NCBI RefSeq assembly: GCF_048564905.1
Contig: NC_133002.1
Location: 61,871,183 to 61,935,182, forward strand
Reading direction: 5' to 3'
DNA from: Vicugna pacos
Lineage: Eukaryota > Chordata > Mammalia > Artiodactyla > Camelidae
Length of the DNA stretch: 64,000 bases
Part shown: one piece after another, positions 11,101 through 26,100 of the stretch
Layout: every line of letters begins with the position of its first letter
Position numbering within the stretch: the first letter of the stretch is position 1
Notes under the pieces: model-generated
The model's database searches: none
What the model was told of the DNA's origin: nothing
Seen by the model: only the letters and a program-made list of their open reading frames with translations
Position numbers and translations under genes: made by a program

Positions 11101-14100
11101 CCAGCCTGCTGCTCCCCCTCTGGCCTGGGGTCTCCCCAGGCAGGCTCAGCAGTCCTGACAGTGGACACGGGGGCAGTGATGGAGGTGGAGCGTGCGACTG
11201 CCAGCCAACGGCAAAGTGCTCCTTGCAGCTGCAGGAGGCATGGCGGGCCAGGGGTCCTGAGTCCGCACCCAAGGGGCAGTGCCCACAGAGCCAGGCTGCG
11301 GGCCGGGAGACTGTGCCTGGCTGGGCCAACCTCCCCTACAGTTTCAAGGGGTGACACCTGCTGCCAGCTGGGCCGCCCTCCTCCTAGCATCACCCACAAT
11401 CCCTCCACTGCCCAGAAGCAGGGTACACTACAAAAAACAGACCAGAGCTGAAAAATGGAAGAAAACAGGCCATCACTGCCTTCTTCTGTGTCCCTAATCC
11501 CCAGGGACAGCCCCCTAAGGGGAGAGAGAAGCTGAGTCTCCAAGATTCTTTGGCACATACACTGCCGGGGTGGGTGACAGGCCCAGGCCGCGGTGCCCCC
11601 TGGGGTGCCCCATCTCCACACCAGCTCCTAGTGTCCAGCAAAGTAAGCACAGGCTCAGTCGCCCACTGGAAGGTTGGGGGCCTCCTACAGAGGAGCCCCC
11701 ACTTCCAGAGTTCCATGGGTATTCCTTTGAGCCACTTAACAGGAGGAGCCCTGGGCCCTGAAATTCCTGCCTCGTTAATTGGTGAGGTCTCCTCCAGGAG
11801 ACACTGGTGGGGTTGGGGGGATGGTGAGAAGCAACGCTCATTGGAGCCCTGGGCCCGGCAGCTGGTGGTCCCCTAGGTCTGCTCTGGGGGCTCAGACCAC
11901 TGCCTTGGGGTCCCCCAGCCCATGATGAAGGCTGGACTCCCCGGTGGGCAGCATCACGCTCAGGGCCTGGTGAGGCCCAGATTAGAAGCAGGCGAGGAGC
12001 AGACCTGCTCATCCCCATGGTAACAGGCCCTGGTGCCGACAGAGCCCCAGCAGGGCCTGACACCCCTCTCAGTGCTCCCAGAGGAGCCTTGCCTAGGAGC
12101 TGCCAGGGAAGGGGCCGGGGGCCTGAGGCCTGGTGAACCGCCCCCCCCCCAGGCTCCAGACACAACCAGGGGTTCCTGCAGTGCAGGCATCAGGCAGGTG
12201 TGGGTTCAAAGCCCAGCTGGACGACTGATCTGTCCAGCCTCTGGGGCTCTGGCCCCGTGTCTGCCACGTGGGGAGCCAGCCTGGTGGGGGGCCCTGGGAT
12301 GGGGCTAACGGGAGACATGACAAGGAAGACATGAAAAGAGGCCCCGCCTGCACCTGCAACCTGCAGGCACAGGGGACCAGGGCCCCTCCTGCCCCGACCC
12401 CAGGGTCCTGAGTGAAAGGCCCATTCACAGCCCTGCCCACAGAGGTGGCCCCTCCCCGCAGTGGGTGGCCTTGGGCACAATGGAGCCCACGTCCACGTCC
12501 AGGGTCAAGCATCCCAGGGACCATGGAGAAGCCCCTCCTCCCAGCACACGGGTGCCTGTACCAGGACCGGAGGGAGCAACGCCCACCCCCTTTGCATGCA
12601 GCCCCAAGCGGGGGGGGACTGTCCCCGGGCTTGCTCACCGCGCCCCAGGTCCCAGCAGAAGGGGGCCCAGACCAGCCCCCTGGCTGCCCTCCCCAGGAGC
12701 ACAGGCCCCCAAGCGGCACCCCACCCATCTCCGGGGCCCCCTGGGGGCCACTCACCTGACCGCCCTGGCTGCTTGGCCATGGGCAGGGAGACCTCGGTGA
12801 GGGGCAGGACATACACGTCGGGTCCGCTCGGAGCCGCCGCCGGGGAGCCCTGTGCCGAGAAGCCGGCCGGGTACCCTTCCCCCTCGGCATTCTCAAACTC
12901 CTGGGCCAAACGGGCGACACACAGGGTGAGCTCCAGGCTCCCGAGATGGGGAGGGTCGGGGTGCAGGCTAGGCTCTGAAAGGCCCCTTTCTTCCCAGGGC
13001 CCAGCTCCCACCGGCACCCCTGCCAGCTGCCCCCACCACCTACCTCCTCGCTCCTCAGGGTGGAGAACAGAACCTACCCCTAGCCACCCCCTCCAGGGAC
13101 ACCAGCTGCCCCAGGAGGGCGGGGTTTGGTTTGTGCTGGTTGGGGGGGTGCCCTGAGCCATGAGTCCCCGGGCAGCAGTGCCTCCCCAGCCTCAGCTCAT
13201 CCACGCCCATCCCTGCGGGGGGAAGGGCCGGTGCTGGTGCCACACTGGCAGGGGGTGGTGCGGGGCTGGAGGCAAGAGACCAGGAGGCTGAGGCCAGCTG
13301 ACCCCGCCCGTCCAGAGTCAGGCCCCAACTCCTCTCAGCACCCCCAACTCCCAGCAGCCTTCACCCAGCGGGACGTGCCCGTGGCCCCCTGCTGGGGGGG
13401 CACTCACCTCCAAGTCACAGCTGGGGATTGAGAACAGGGGCTCCACCACGCCACCCACCCTGCCCCAGTGGTCAAGTGATCAGGTGCCCCCGCCCCTCCT
13501 GGACAAGGAGCATTCCTGGGGGCACCTCCCCATCTTTACCCCCGGCCGGCACTGCCACCTACCACAGCGCCCCTGACCTTGACCCAGGCCAGCAGGCGGT
13601 CATCGACCCCCTGGGCTCCTTGAGAGCCTGGCCCTGGGCACTGGGGCTGGCCCCACCTGGCCGGGCTGCTGTTTTGAAATGCAGCTGCCACACCTGTCTG
13701 AGGAAGCCCCCTCCTGAGCTGAAGACCAAGTCAGCCCAAGAAACCCTGGGTCGGAAGCGGAGCCATAGTAACAAGGCCGTGGGCCCATCTGGCCCCACAG
13801 CCCACTGCCAGGTGGGAAGCAGACCCGAGCGCTCCAGGGACTTCCAGGAGCTGCAGCGGGCCAGCCCTGTGGACCCTCCTTCCCCAGGCCTCAGTCTTCT
13901 CAGCTGCAAGAGAGGCTGGGAGCCCTCTGCGGTGTCCCTGCAGGCCGGTTCCAGTCTGTACCCAGAAAGGACAGAGCCACTGGGTGGACAGGGCCTGAGT
14001 GCCTCCCATCCCCAAGGCCTGGCAGGCCACCCTGCTGCCCTGTAAGCCCAGCTGCAGAGGACACACGCCCGCCCACCCCGACCAGGGTCCGGCCCTGGCC

Positions 14101-17100
14101 CCAGCCCATTACCTGACAGTGCCCCCTGGAGGCCCGCGGGATTGAGCCAGCACAGCGGGCGATCAGGTAAGACAGTGTGAGCATCGCCGCCCAGCCCCTC
14201 CCCCAGCACAGCTCCGGCCCCCAGGGCCTAGGCAGGAGGCTGCCAGGCAGGCCCTCCCACCAAGGCGCACTGGTGCTGGAATGTTCCAGCACCATGTCCC
14301 CCAGGAGGTGAGGAGGGCGCTGGTAGGAGGGTTGGCACTGGCCCCTGTTTGGGGCCTTGTTCTCTCAGGGCCCTGAGGAGGGGCTGACTTATACAATGGC
14401 CACAAGCCCCACCCTGAGCCCCCGCCCCACCGCAGCACCCCCACAACCTCGCCGCTCTGGCCCCGGCATCCTGCCAGCCTTGCCTGGCCCAGTGCACTGC
14501 GGGCCCGCAGGCCAGGGAGGCCGGCTCGCCACGGCCGGGCGCGAGGACACCTGAGACCACAGCCCTGCTGCCCAAGCTCTCAGCTTCCCTGGCCGACCCC
14601 TCGGAGGGCTCCGGGAGGACGGCCCTGCCGTGAAATGCACCAAAGCCACCTTCTTAAAAGGCAAGTCCCAGGCAGCTGCCAGCTCCCCTGGCCCCTCTGT
14701 GATGAGGTGCACCAGCGGGCGAGGACAAGCACTGTTTCTCTAAAACGGGGGTGACGCCACTATGTGGGTCACGGAGCGTGGACACGAAAGGGGCGCTGTG
14801 CTGGGCCCAGGGCAGCCCCCTGCCAAGCTTGCCAGGCCCAGGAATCTGACCTCCAGCCCAGGGCAGGGCTGACGAGTGGGCGGGAGAATGACCAAGGCCG
14901 GCTGCTATGTGCTACATCGGCAGAACACGGCCCACGGGGCTGGGGGCGGGGGCTCCGGTTGGGGTCCTCAGATCCCAGCTTTCTCTCCTGGTCCTCCCCA
15001 CTCAAAGTTGCAGCTGGATGTGGGGGACAGCCACAGGTGCTTGCAGAATTGGCGAACAGCACCCCAGTGGATGCCCCTCGGCCATCCTCAGGAGGAGCAC
15101 CTCAGCCCTGGAACCAGCCCAGGACAACCCCGGGAGCTTAGCCCTGGGAGGGCAGCCTAAGAGAAGGCAGACCCCGCATCTAGCAGTGTGAAAAAGAGGA
15201 CAATGACCGCTCCTGCTGCCCCATCCCCCAATTCCTATGAGGCACACGGTCCCTTCCTCGGGGGGCAGGAAATGTCCAAAGACTCCAGCTGGCCATGTGT
15301 TTTTGGTGCCAGGAAGTCTAAGCGACTTTGGCTTCCCTTGTGAGTCTGAAGAGCAGGGACTCGAGGACCCCCTGGGCATAGAGCCCGGCCCACACAGGCC
15401 CAGGGGCTCTGGCAGCCCCTCAAGGCCCATCCTCGCTGTCCTGGGGTGCTTGACCCATGCACCGAACACAGAGGTCTGACCTGAAGCTGGCACATGAGGC
15501 CATGCCACCCTAGGGGGACCCAGCATGGGGGAGGCAGAGGGCAGGGCTCCTGAGAGCCCCCGACTGCAGAGGCGGGGCTGTGGGAACCCCAGTCGGGTCC
15601 CTACGGTCCCCAGGAGGGAGGGGAGCCCAGTGCTGAGTGGACAGCAGAGGGCCGGCCCTCGGTGCCCCGTCCACAGCCCCCTCAGTCCCCAGCCCTCACC
15701 TTGAACCCGATGCCGCCCTTCTTACAGCACAGGCAGGCCAGCATGAAGGCGATGACCGTGAAGAGCCCGGAGAAGGACACCGCCACCACGGACAGGGAGG
15801 ACGACCAGGAGAGCTCGCTGAGCGGGGCGCCGTCTGCCGAAGGAGAGAGTGGTTACGGGGCGGCTCTGCGGCCCAGCCACCGGGCTGCACCCGGCCCCCT
15901 AGGTGCACCCAAGGGGCCAGCAAGACCTGCTCCCACCCCCACAGCCCCCTGACTCACTGCGGTCTGAGCTTTCGCACCCTGACCGTTGCTCCAGGACTCC
16001 ACACTCGGAGGCACGGCCACCAGGCCCAGGGCAGGTGGACACACGGGGCGGTGGCCATGGCAGCCCAAGTCTGGGTGCTGCACTGGCCTCTCCCGGGGAC
16101 ACGGGGCTGGCAGAGCTGCCGAGGCCAGCTTGACTCCCACTTCTGGGGGCTCCTGGACACCCCTCCATGAGGTCAGGGTCTCAGGGCTACGGGGACCTCC
16201 TCCCACATATCTCAGACTGACCACCTCACCCCTCCAGAGCATGCCCTAGGGGCTGTCATCATTGCCAAAGCTATGGGACAGCGCTGGGAGGGGGCTGGGA
16301 GAGCCGGAGTTGGGGCAGGAGGGGGACTCAGGCCCCACTAAGTGGGATTGCGGACTCGCCTGCTGGCCACGTGCCAGGCTCTGGGCAGCTAGGGGTCGGG
16401 GCCAGGAGACACAAGACCTGTCTACCTCCAAGGCATGGGGACCCCACAGTCCCCAAAGTCAGGCAGCAGAGTCCGTCCACACAGCCCGGCATTTCCGAGT
16501 CACCCTCTTGCTGAGCGCACACCGAAGACCCCCTGTTGCTGTTTCCATCCTGAGGACAATGGGAACCCCCCTCTACAGCACCTGGTCCATGGGAGCCCCC
16601 ACCTCACGGCTGCCCCGCACCAGATGGGGAAGCTGGTGCCCAGGCATCACATGCCCCCAAACACAAACTAGGGCTCCGAGCTGCCCCCGTCCCCTGCAGA
16701 GCGGGGGCTTTGGGGACGCTCGGCCCATCTGATGCCCACAGGACGGCAAGGTGGGTCCCAATCGGACAGCACGCTGGGCTGGCAGCTCCACCCCGTTCTG
16801 CCCTCCTGTCGCACGAGCCTGGCTCCAGTGCACGCCCCTTCCCCTGTTCCCTGAGGACTCTGCCTTCCATTCAGCCCCTGGAGGTTTCCCACCTGCGCCC
16901 AGCCCCTCTGCCCACTTAGCACCCCAACCCGTCAGCTCCCAGTGGCTGATGCCTCAGAACCCAGTCGCGCCCTGCCCCAGCACACCTGTCATCACAGGTC
17001 GCTCAGGGCAGAGCAGGTCTCAGCAGCACCTCACTGGGTCCTAACTGGCCACCGAGGTGCTGCCACACCTGTCTCCCCTGGACAGGAGGAAACAGAGGCT

Positions 17101-20100
17101 CAGCAATGGGGAGGCACCTGCCCCGGGGGGGACAGCTGACCTCTGACTAATGTGCTTGTGCTTCGCGGTCTTCTGCTCCCCCATGGGAAGCCAGGGCTGC
17201 CAGCTAATGGGGTATCTGAGAGGGCTTCCTGGAGGCAGTGTGAGCCCAACAGCCTGGTCTCTGAGCCTGTTTCTGACACCCACACACGGAGAAGAGAGGC
17301 CCGCTATGTGGGGACCAGCAGGGGCCAGGGGCCAGGAGAGCAGGGGAAACCCGCTCAGCCTGCCCCTGGAGACCCTGGAACCCTGCTGCGTCCCCCACTC
17401 CCATGGGACTGGGAGACATACCTTCCCTGGGGCCTCCACAGGTAAGGCTTCAGGGGTGCCTGCGTGTGAGTGTGTGTGTGCGCCACCACCCCACCCCCAG
17501 GTAGGCCCCCACCAGGCTCTCCCACCCAGAGCACACAGCACTCCCTAACTCGGCCCTGACGGCAGCTGCACCCTCAGGAAGCCGCAGAAGCCCCCGGGAT
17601 GCGCGGTTGCCATGGCAACCCACTGTACTCAGCAGGCTCCCCGCCCGCCTCCGCCTGCACACGTGCGCGCCCCAGCGTCTCCCACTGCTGCTGGCTGGGT
17701 CCCGGGCCTGGAAGGCCGCAGGCCCCAGGCCCATGGCCCACCTGCCCCTCCGGGCCGCACAGGCTGCGGGTGGGCAGGACAACCAGCCTTCAGCCTCCCC
17801 GAGGGTGCCAGTCCCGGGGGTGGCCCTCCTGCAGGTCACCCCCACCTTTGGCCACAGAGCTGGCTCCCGGGGGGCCACCTGGCACGAAGTACTCGGCTCA
17901 GCAGCAGAGGAGGGGGCAGGTGGGGCCTGGGCGGGCCTCTCCCGCTCCCTAGTGCCCTCATCCCTGACGGGGGGTCTGTGTGGGCGGGGCGAGGACCAGA
18001 CAGACCGGCAGGGCTAGAAAGGGTCTTGGACTTGAATTCCCAAATCTACAAAAGCTGTCGGTTACTGGAGTCAAAACCACAGTAGCCCCCCGCCCCTAGG
18101 AGACAGTAGCAGGTGTCGGGAGTGTCACCGAAGGAGCCATTCTGCACAGGAGGACACTGAGCCCCGTGGCAGCTCGGAGACTGCTCGCTGTCACCAGTGC
18201 GCCCGGGCCCTTCCCTCGCAGTCAGGGGACCCTGAGGGGAGGAGGGCCTGCCCCCTCCAGCATCACCTGCAGATCCCTGAGGCCTCCCTCTGGGCCACCA
18301 GCGCTCGGGGAGGCAGTTCCAGATCCCTGAGGCTGCATTTGGGCTTCACCCACTCAAGTCCTGCACCCGGGCCGCCGCCCTCTGCAGCTCCAGCTCTGGC
18401 TCCCGGAGCCCTTCTCTGTGCCCTGCCTGCAGCCTGAGGACAGACCAGGAGTGGCCGAGAACCCAGCTGTACCCACACAGCGTGGACATGCACACGCACC
18501 CCTCCCAAGGCCCTCCGACCAGCCTGCTCAGGGTACCATTGTGCCCACTTCAGAGAGGAGAAAACTGAGGCTCTGGGAAGTTACAGTCACACCCAAACGC
18601 TGACAGGGCCGGCGCATGGGAGCCTAGGCCGGGCCCACGCCTGACTCCCAGCTCCCAGCCTGAGTCCCCTCCACCACCCCTCGGAGACACCCACCGGCCA
18701 GGGAGGCCTGTGTGGGTCCACTCCAAGCCCACACTCACGGCCCACCTCTTCCCGGAGCTCGAGAGGTCGGCACCGCATTTCGTTCTTGCGACAACCTTGG
18801 CGAGAGGTGTGACTGCCCCCTCCCTCCCGCTCTCTGGTGCAAACACCAGGGAGACACCTGGGGCCTGGAAACAACCACGGCCTGTGCTGACCAGCGGAGG
18901 GAGCCAGGACCCTCCGGCCTGAGGTGGGGCCGGAGGGCCATGAGGAAGGGCAGAGCGGCCACAGGCGGGGATTTAATTCCACAGAGCAAACAAGCCACAC
19001 ACTGGAGCCAGCACGTGGGCAGGGGCAGGGAGAGCCTGGCCGGGGGTCCTGCTGTGGGTGAGGTGCCGGCTTGATTCTGGCTACAGAACACTGCGGTGGA
19101 CAGGCAGGTACGGACATGCCAGCCCCCTTCTGTGACCATGAGGGGCTCCAGGATAGGGTCAGGGTCTGGGGGCTGCAGGGCAGGGCACCAGGCACCAGGC
19201 TTCCTCTGGGCGGCCAAGGTAGGCCTCTGGTTGTGGGGATGGAGGAGCAGCGACTGGGGGTGGCGGCTGGCTCAGAGGGGTGCATGCAGCTCCAGGGTCC
19301 AGGCTTGGGGCTGCTGGGCTTGGGACCCACCCCCACTCTGCCCCGTGGCCTCCACTAACACCTCAGTGACAGGAGGGTGCCCCCTGAGGTGCCGCCCCGC
19401 TGGCTGGTGATGCCTGGCCTGGGCCCCATTCGGGGGACCCCAGGCCTCCACAGGCATTTCTGTCCACTCAATGCCTCCAGGACCTATTCCAACAGAACTG
19501 TCCCCAGAGGTCCCATCCCTATCCCCAAAGCAGGAGGGAAAGCCAGACCGCCATGAGCACCCACAGCTGCTGCCCGTTCTGCAGAGCAACGTGGCCACAG
19601 GCGGACAGGCACCGCCTCGGAGGGCCCTGGGGAGGGGCAGCGGCTCCTGGGGCAGCTCCTGGTCGGGGGCCGCAGGCCAGGCTGCCCAGGGCCCAGCCCA
19701 CCTCCGCCATGTGCAGCTCCGGGAGAGGGGGTGGAAGGGTCAGAGGTGAGGGGGAGCCCAACCCCCTACAGAGAAGCCTCCTTTGCTCTCTGGGGCCCTC
19801 GGCCGCTGTGGGACCAACTGGCCCTGCGGTCCTGCCCTCTCTGCTGCTTCCGGGATGCTCCCCACCGGAGATGGACGCCTGGCATGTCTGTTTACCCTCA
19901 GCGAGCAGGTGCTGGCACCAGTCTCTGTGGCCTTGTGCCAGTACCGGGGGCTCCTGGTGGAAAGAAGCCACCTGCCCACCCTCCCCTGGCCAGGCAGACG
20001 GTGGTCGGAGCACCAGGGCCTCCCTGGGCTGGAAGCCCACCCACCCGCCAGCTGTGGGCCCCTGAGCCTCAGCTCCCCCATCTGGAAGTGGGGACACCCC

Positions 20101-23100
20101 ACGCTGAGCATGCAATAGAGGAACACCACCCCGAAATGTCAGCCAGGCCTGGCACACACCACAGAGGCCCCCACCCTAAGACCCTCCCCCTGCCCTCCCC
20201 CACTTCACCCAGCCCCGGGCAGGGGGCGAAGGGTGGGCTGAGAGGTGCCCCAGGCCTCCTGCCGGCTGAGCGGAGGGTGAGGGGGGCCACAGGGAAAGAG
20301 GCTGGTCCCCTAACGAGGCCACGGGGTGGCCACTCCCCACCTGCTCCATCCCTGCCGCCCCCACCCCTACCCCGCTGAGACGGCCAAAGGTAAAAAAATA
20401 ACCCCCACCCAGTTGAAGTCCAGACCACAGGGACAATTTGGGGAGTGGCTGAAGGTCAACCCAAGCCCTTGGCTGTACCCCATTCAATGAGCCCCCGGCT
20501 CCTGCAAACTGCCTGCCCTCCTGCAGGCCCCACTCCCCCAGTCTGGTGCCAGAGGACTTCAAGCAGGTCACCTGACCTGGTCCAGCTGGGGTGGAGGAGG
20601 GCTCGCCACCCACGGGGCAGAGCCGGCAGGACTGCTGAGCCCTGGGCGGTTCTCTCTGAGGGTCCGTTTCACTGTCCAGGTCTGCCCTGGGGCTATGCAG
20701 ACCACCCCAACTGGGTCCAGCAGTGCTACACGCAGGCGGGGGCAGGGAGTTCGTGGGGTGTGGCCCCCACTCCTTCGGCTCACGCCAGCCTCCTTTTGAA
20801 CTCTGGGCTCTGCTTCCAGGGTCTGCCCACTCCTCAGGTGCCCTGTGTGCCCCATGGGAGTGAGAGGCCCCAGGCACCCCGGGCCCCCGGCACCTGCTCC
20901 CTGGAGCCGCTCTGTGAACTTCCTCCATCCGAGCTGCCCTCGCTGGGGCAGGCGGCCCCTGTCTAAGCCGCCTTAAGCAGTGGTAGGCAGCCAGAATGGC
21001 CCCATCATCCAGATGGGGGAGGGTGGCGTCTTGGGTCTCAGGGCCACCTGACCCTGCTCGGCCCCACGGGCTAGGTTCCTGTCAAGTGGCTGTGGGCGTC
21101 AGCACGCACCCCTCCACTACTGTGCAGCTCACTCCCCAAGAGGCAGCCCCTTTCCCTCGGGGCACCCACAGCCGGGGGCACCTTGCAGGCACACAGGCTG
21201 CCTATCTTCCCCCAACAAAAGGGTAGGGTAAGGAAGCTCCAGACAGGAGCCCGGGGCCCCTGGCCTGGCCCCCTCCCTGCTCTCCCCGTTGCTGCATGCC
21301 CGCTCTGTGGGCAGAACTGGGGGCAGGGGGGCAGGGAGCCAGGACACTGGGAACAGGGCGGTGACATCACAGGGAGAAGCAGGGCCTGTGGGTGGCCGAG
21401 AGCACAGGGCGAACCCTGGGCCCAAGCTCCTCGAGGGGCGGCTCCAGCCTGGGGGCCTGGGCCGGGGACCCTGGAAGGAAGCCCCACCGTGGGGGGCAGC
21501 CCACCCCCGCCCCCAGCAGGGGTCACGCTTCTGGTGTAAGAGACGCTCTTTCTGGGTGTGATTAAGGCTTCTGCTTTACTCAGATGAATTCCCACGGGAA
21601 GGGACTGCAGAGTCCAGCTCCCTCGTGCGAAGACACAAGTTGTAAAAGCTGATGTGTCCACACGAGGAAAACGCCCGCCAACGGTGATGATGAAGGCGGT
21701 GTGTGCGGGGCCAAGGTGCCTGTCCCTGCCTCCCTCCCGGGCTGCGGTGACACCGGGGGCATTTACACCCCAGCACATGCTCGCCAGCTCACCTGACACC
21801 GACCAGCCCCCATGACACCCCCAAACCGACAGCTCCAAGCCGGCAGGCGGGCGGGGGTTGGGTAGGGGGGTCAGATATCTTGCCTCAGACCACACGTCAG
21901 AATAACGTCAGCGTGACCGCCACGAGTCAAGTGGTAGCACCTGAGAGGAAAACAAGTAAGCGGGCTTCTCAACGGGGAGGGATTTTTAAGCCGAAAGCAA
22001 TAGACGGAATCACGAAAGGTCAGTGGGCTTGGCCACGTTAACATGCACGTTGTGGGGGGTGCGGCTCAGCGGGAGAACACGTGTCTAGTGCGCACGAGGT
22101 CCTGGGCTCAGTCCCCAGCACCTTCGTTAGAAAATAAATACACCTAATTACCCCCCTTCTAAGAAACACAATAAAAAATGGTTTTAATACATTCAATAAA
22201 AGCCCCAAGTTAAAGGCAAACCGCAAACCAGAAACAGAAAATTTGTTGAGGACTAATGTCACCGCTCCTGAGAACACACAGTCAGCAAAAAAGATTAAAA
22301 AACCCTTCCAGGCCCCAAAACATCAACAAGCAAGGCGAAGGCAGTCGGCCCACAAACACGGAAGCAGAGCTCATCCAGCCCCCAGAAAACGCGTAGCCTC
22401 GTCCTTGATTGAAGGAACGAAAGGAGACAGGACCCGGCTTCCCCAGCACCGCGCTCTCGCAGCCCAGCCCAGCCCAGCCCCGGGGCCTGGCGCTGCAGGG
22501 GGCCAGGGCTGGGGCGCGGGCGGGCAGAGGTGGGCACGCGGGACCTGCGAGACCTGCCGGCACCTGGCCGAGCAGTTCCTGGTCTGGGAACTTCGCCTGA
22601 CAGAACAGCCTGGGTGGAGGGCGCACAAACCCAGAGTGAAAACTGAGGTGGGGCACATCGCCGCCGCAGGCAGGGGCCGCCGTGCACAGGGATGCTCCAG
22701 TGGGGGGGGGGGTTCCCGAGTAGGAACCAGCATAAAGAGTCACAATAAAAGAAGGAGTCCGTAAAAACAACGGCACAGCCACTAGAGAACCCCGAGAGAG
22801 CGATTTAAGGTGTTTGAAATAAACGGGGCAACAGCGACATCATGCTTGTTGTAAGAAGAAGCAGGTGCACAAGGAGGCCTTTGAGCTCAGTGCAAACGCT
22901 TACTGTCTGGCTCTGACTCAGGTCAAGGGTTCACAGGGTCTCCCAGATACACAGAAATACATGCATTTCATGGGTTGTGACGTGCCCGTATGCCAAAACC
23001 CATCAGATCGCGCCCTTGAAACATGCACAGCTGAGTCTACTTCCATCAGACCTCAGTAGAGCTGAAAACAAGACAGAGGACACAGAACTATTTATAAATC

Positions 23101-26100
23101 CTGATCACAGTCACATCCAAAAAATAAACTGGAAGAAAATATCTCAAAATGTCAGCAGTGCTTGTCTTGGGTGGCAGAATTCTGGGCAGCAAGTACCTCC
23201 TGGCTGCCTCCGCCGTCCATGTTTCCTACAAGTACGTGCTGCGTCTAGAATCAAATGTGTGTGATTTTCTCTCTCACTCACACCCAGCTCCGTCACCCCT
23301 GTCTTTAAAGACCCCCACGGCTTCAGTGTACACAGAACAGAGCCCAGACCCTGCGCTGGTCGCCCCGGGCCTCTGCCCTCCACCCCACACTCAAACTGCA
23401 CGAGGGGGGGGGCACCTCAAACTGCACGAGGGGGGGGGCACCGGGCCAGATGTCAGCACGGTTTCCCCAGGGAAGCGACGGGGACACAGAGATGGAAGGT
23501 GGAGGTGGCCTTGACCCGGCAAGAGAAGGGGCAGTGAGTCCAGCCATCCAGAGGTCAGTGGACCCCCTCCGAGGGCTCAAGGCCAGGACGCAGGACAGAC
23601 AGCAGGCCAGGCTGCATTCTGGGTCCTGGGGTGGCCCCCACACCCTCCACTTCCTCAGCAGCCCCCTTCACTGTCCTGGGCTGGACCCCTCATCGCGGGC
23701 CCAGGCTCAGCCTGCACCCTCTTCCTGACCCCATCAGGGCCCTAGCCACACCCTGGTCCCCAGCACTTCCTATGGAGCCCCAGACCCCAGTGGCCACCCA
23801 GCCCTGGCCCTTCCCCTGGGTGAACTTGAGCATCTCAACCCAAACCCGGCGTGGAGTCTGTGACCCCCTCCAGACAAACCTGCTCCCTGGGCCCCTCCCA
23901 CCCCTCCCCAGAGGGAGACCCCAGCTGCTCCCGGATTCCTCTTGCCCCTTCCCCACGTCCAGCCCCACCCAGGCCACTGACCCCCCACCCCACGCCATGG
24001 CCAGGCCCTGCCTGACCTCCTCAGGGGTCTGCAGCCTATGAGGCTCATCACACTTGGGGTCACCAGCAGGTCTGGGCGGGGCCTTGACCGGGCATCTGAG
24101 GACATCCCGGCACCAGCGCCCCCACCCCTAAAGCCCGCCCAGTGATGCAACAGGATCTCGGGCAGGAAGGAGTTGTGCAACCCGGGCGGGTGCTCTCTGG
24201 GTTACAAGGCCGAGGCCAGTGGCCAGCGTGAAAGGCGGAGGTCCAAGCGCCCAGGCCACCAGGGCCAAGGTCCGGCGCAGCCCAAGCGGCCCAGCATTTG
24301 CCCCTCATACCCCCTGGCCTCCAGCTGGAGTGAGGAGCAGGATTCTGGGGCTTCCAGGGCAGGAGGCAAGCACAGCTCCGGGGCGACCACGATCCCACCT
24401 GCCAGCCAGGAGGCAGAGCCAGCGCTGGGGGGCCTGGGCACTTCTTGGTGGAGGTCTGCCCGAGGGCCCAGGACCCACATGTGAGGAGCAGAACCCGCCA
24501 GCAGGGATGCAGCCACCCTCTGCCCGGTGGGGGGAGGGACGCAGGTTACGGCACACATGTGGCGCCTCCCAGGCAGGACCCAGGCCCACCCGTGTCCTCC
24601 TCCCCCAGATCCCTGAGCTCAGATGGACACAGAAACCAGAGACCTGACTGCTCAGACGCACTGGCCCCTAGGCCCCAGCACGCCCGCCTCCCCGAGGGGT
24701 CCGACGGCTGCGCTTCAGTGTCGAAGCCCAATTCACACGCGAACAAGCCTCTGGGAGGCACCACCCCCTCAGGTCCCCTGGGTCACGAGGGTCATGGCAG
24801 CTGCCAACACGGGAGGGTTCTTTCCCAGACCCCGGACCACAGAGCCTCAGAGGGTGGCTGGACAGTCAACGTGGCTGGTGTCAGCCGCCCACAGGGGTCA
24901 GGAGCCATGACGTCACCCAGAGTCCTAGATGGGGGCCCACGGGGCCGGGGAACGGGGGAGGGAACACATACACACGTCCCCACGTCCTCGCACACGTGCA
25001 CACAGATGCTGTCACGTTTCTGCGTGGGTGCACACTGCCTCCTCCGTCCTCACCTGTGCTCGGACCCCCACGCCCAAGCTCACACTCACACACTGACACA
25101 CGCACCCACAGGCTCCCAGCAATCACACACACGTCGCACCCACTCACAGGCACACACCTCTTACACCAGGAGACGTGTCCTCACACGTGCTTCCTGAAGC
25201 ACGTGCTCACAGTTCGGGGGGCGGACACTTCTGGGACCAGCAATGGATACGAACACACTGGAACCTCAGCACCGTGAGTGACATCCCTTCTGCCAGCCTG
25301 TGACACAGCTGGCCCAGCTGATCACCACCACCACCAGAGGCCGCTCCACTCTTTCCCAGACGCCCTGGGACCCACCCCAAGGCCAGTCCTCGGGCAAGGT
25401 GGGCACCCAGGATGCCCTCGACCCGCCCCCCCAAATGACCAAGAAGCCCACAGCAGGGGCAGCTCAGCGGGGTCTGGGTGAGAACTGGGCACACGGGCAC
25501 CAGGGCCCCGCCTCTCTGTTCCTGGGGCTGTTCCCACCGAGATGTCCCCCAGCACAAACATCCTCCCATGTGGCCCCCACCCTCCATTTGCTGGTCCCTC
25601 CACCATGTGCACATCCTTCGGCTCCCAACCTCCCCAAGGGCCTGAGGGGTGGCCCCTCAGGAGGCCAGGGCCTGCCCATCTTGTTCACCTGGGGACCCTG
25701 CCCTGACACCTGCGGAGCACGGGGCTGTCCCGAGGATCCTGAATGAGTCCCTCTCCCAAGCATAGGGGGGTGGGGGTGCGGCAGGGGAGCAGCTGGGCAG
25801 AGGCTGGAGGCGGCCAGGCTCGGACTCACCCAGGAGGAAACCTACAGGTGGCCAGCCAGACCCAGGGAGCCCCGCAGGAAGGCACCGCGCCGCAGTCAGC
25901 TCAGACAGGACTGGCGGGGCCGCCCGTCGAAGGAGGAAGAACAGAACAGAGTCCGGCGCGCTGGCCGCGCTCCAGCACCAGCTGCTAGGGGACAGGCCGG
26001 CAGCCCGAGCCCAGGGCCTCCCGCCGTCCTGGCCTCCAGCGCTCTGCCTGGACCCCGCTGGGGGCAGAGATGGCGGTGAGGCGGGCCGGGGGAGCTGGGC

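Noticed and set aside
12190-12260. tRNA-like GGGTTCAAAGCCC as a tRNA gene
   Set aside because: No cloverleaf or A box at the right distance; it fits a decayed MIR tRNA-derived head.
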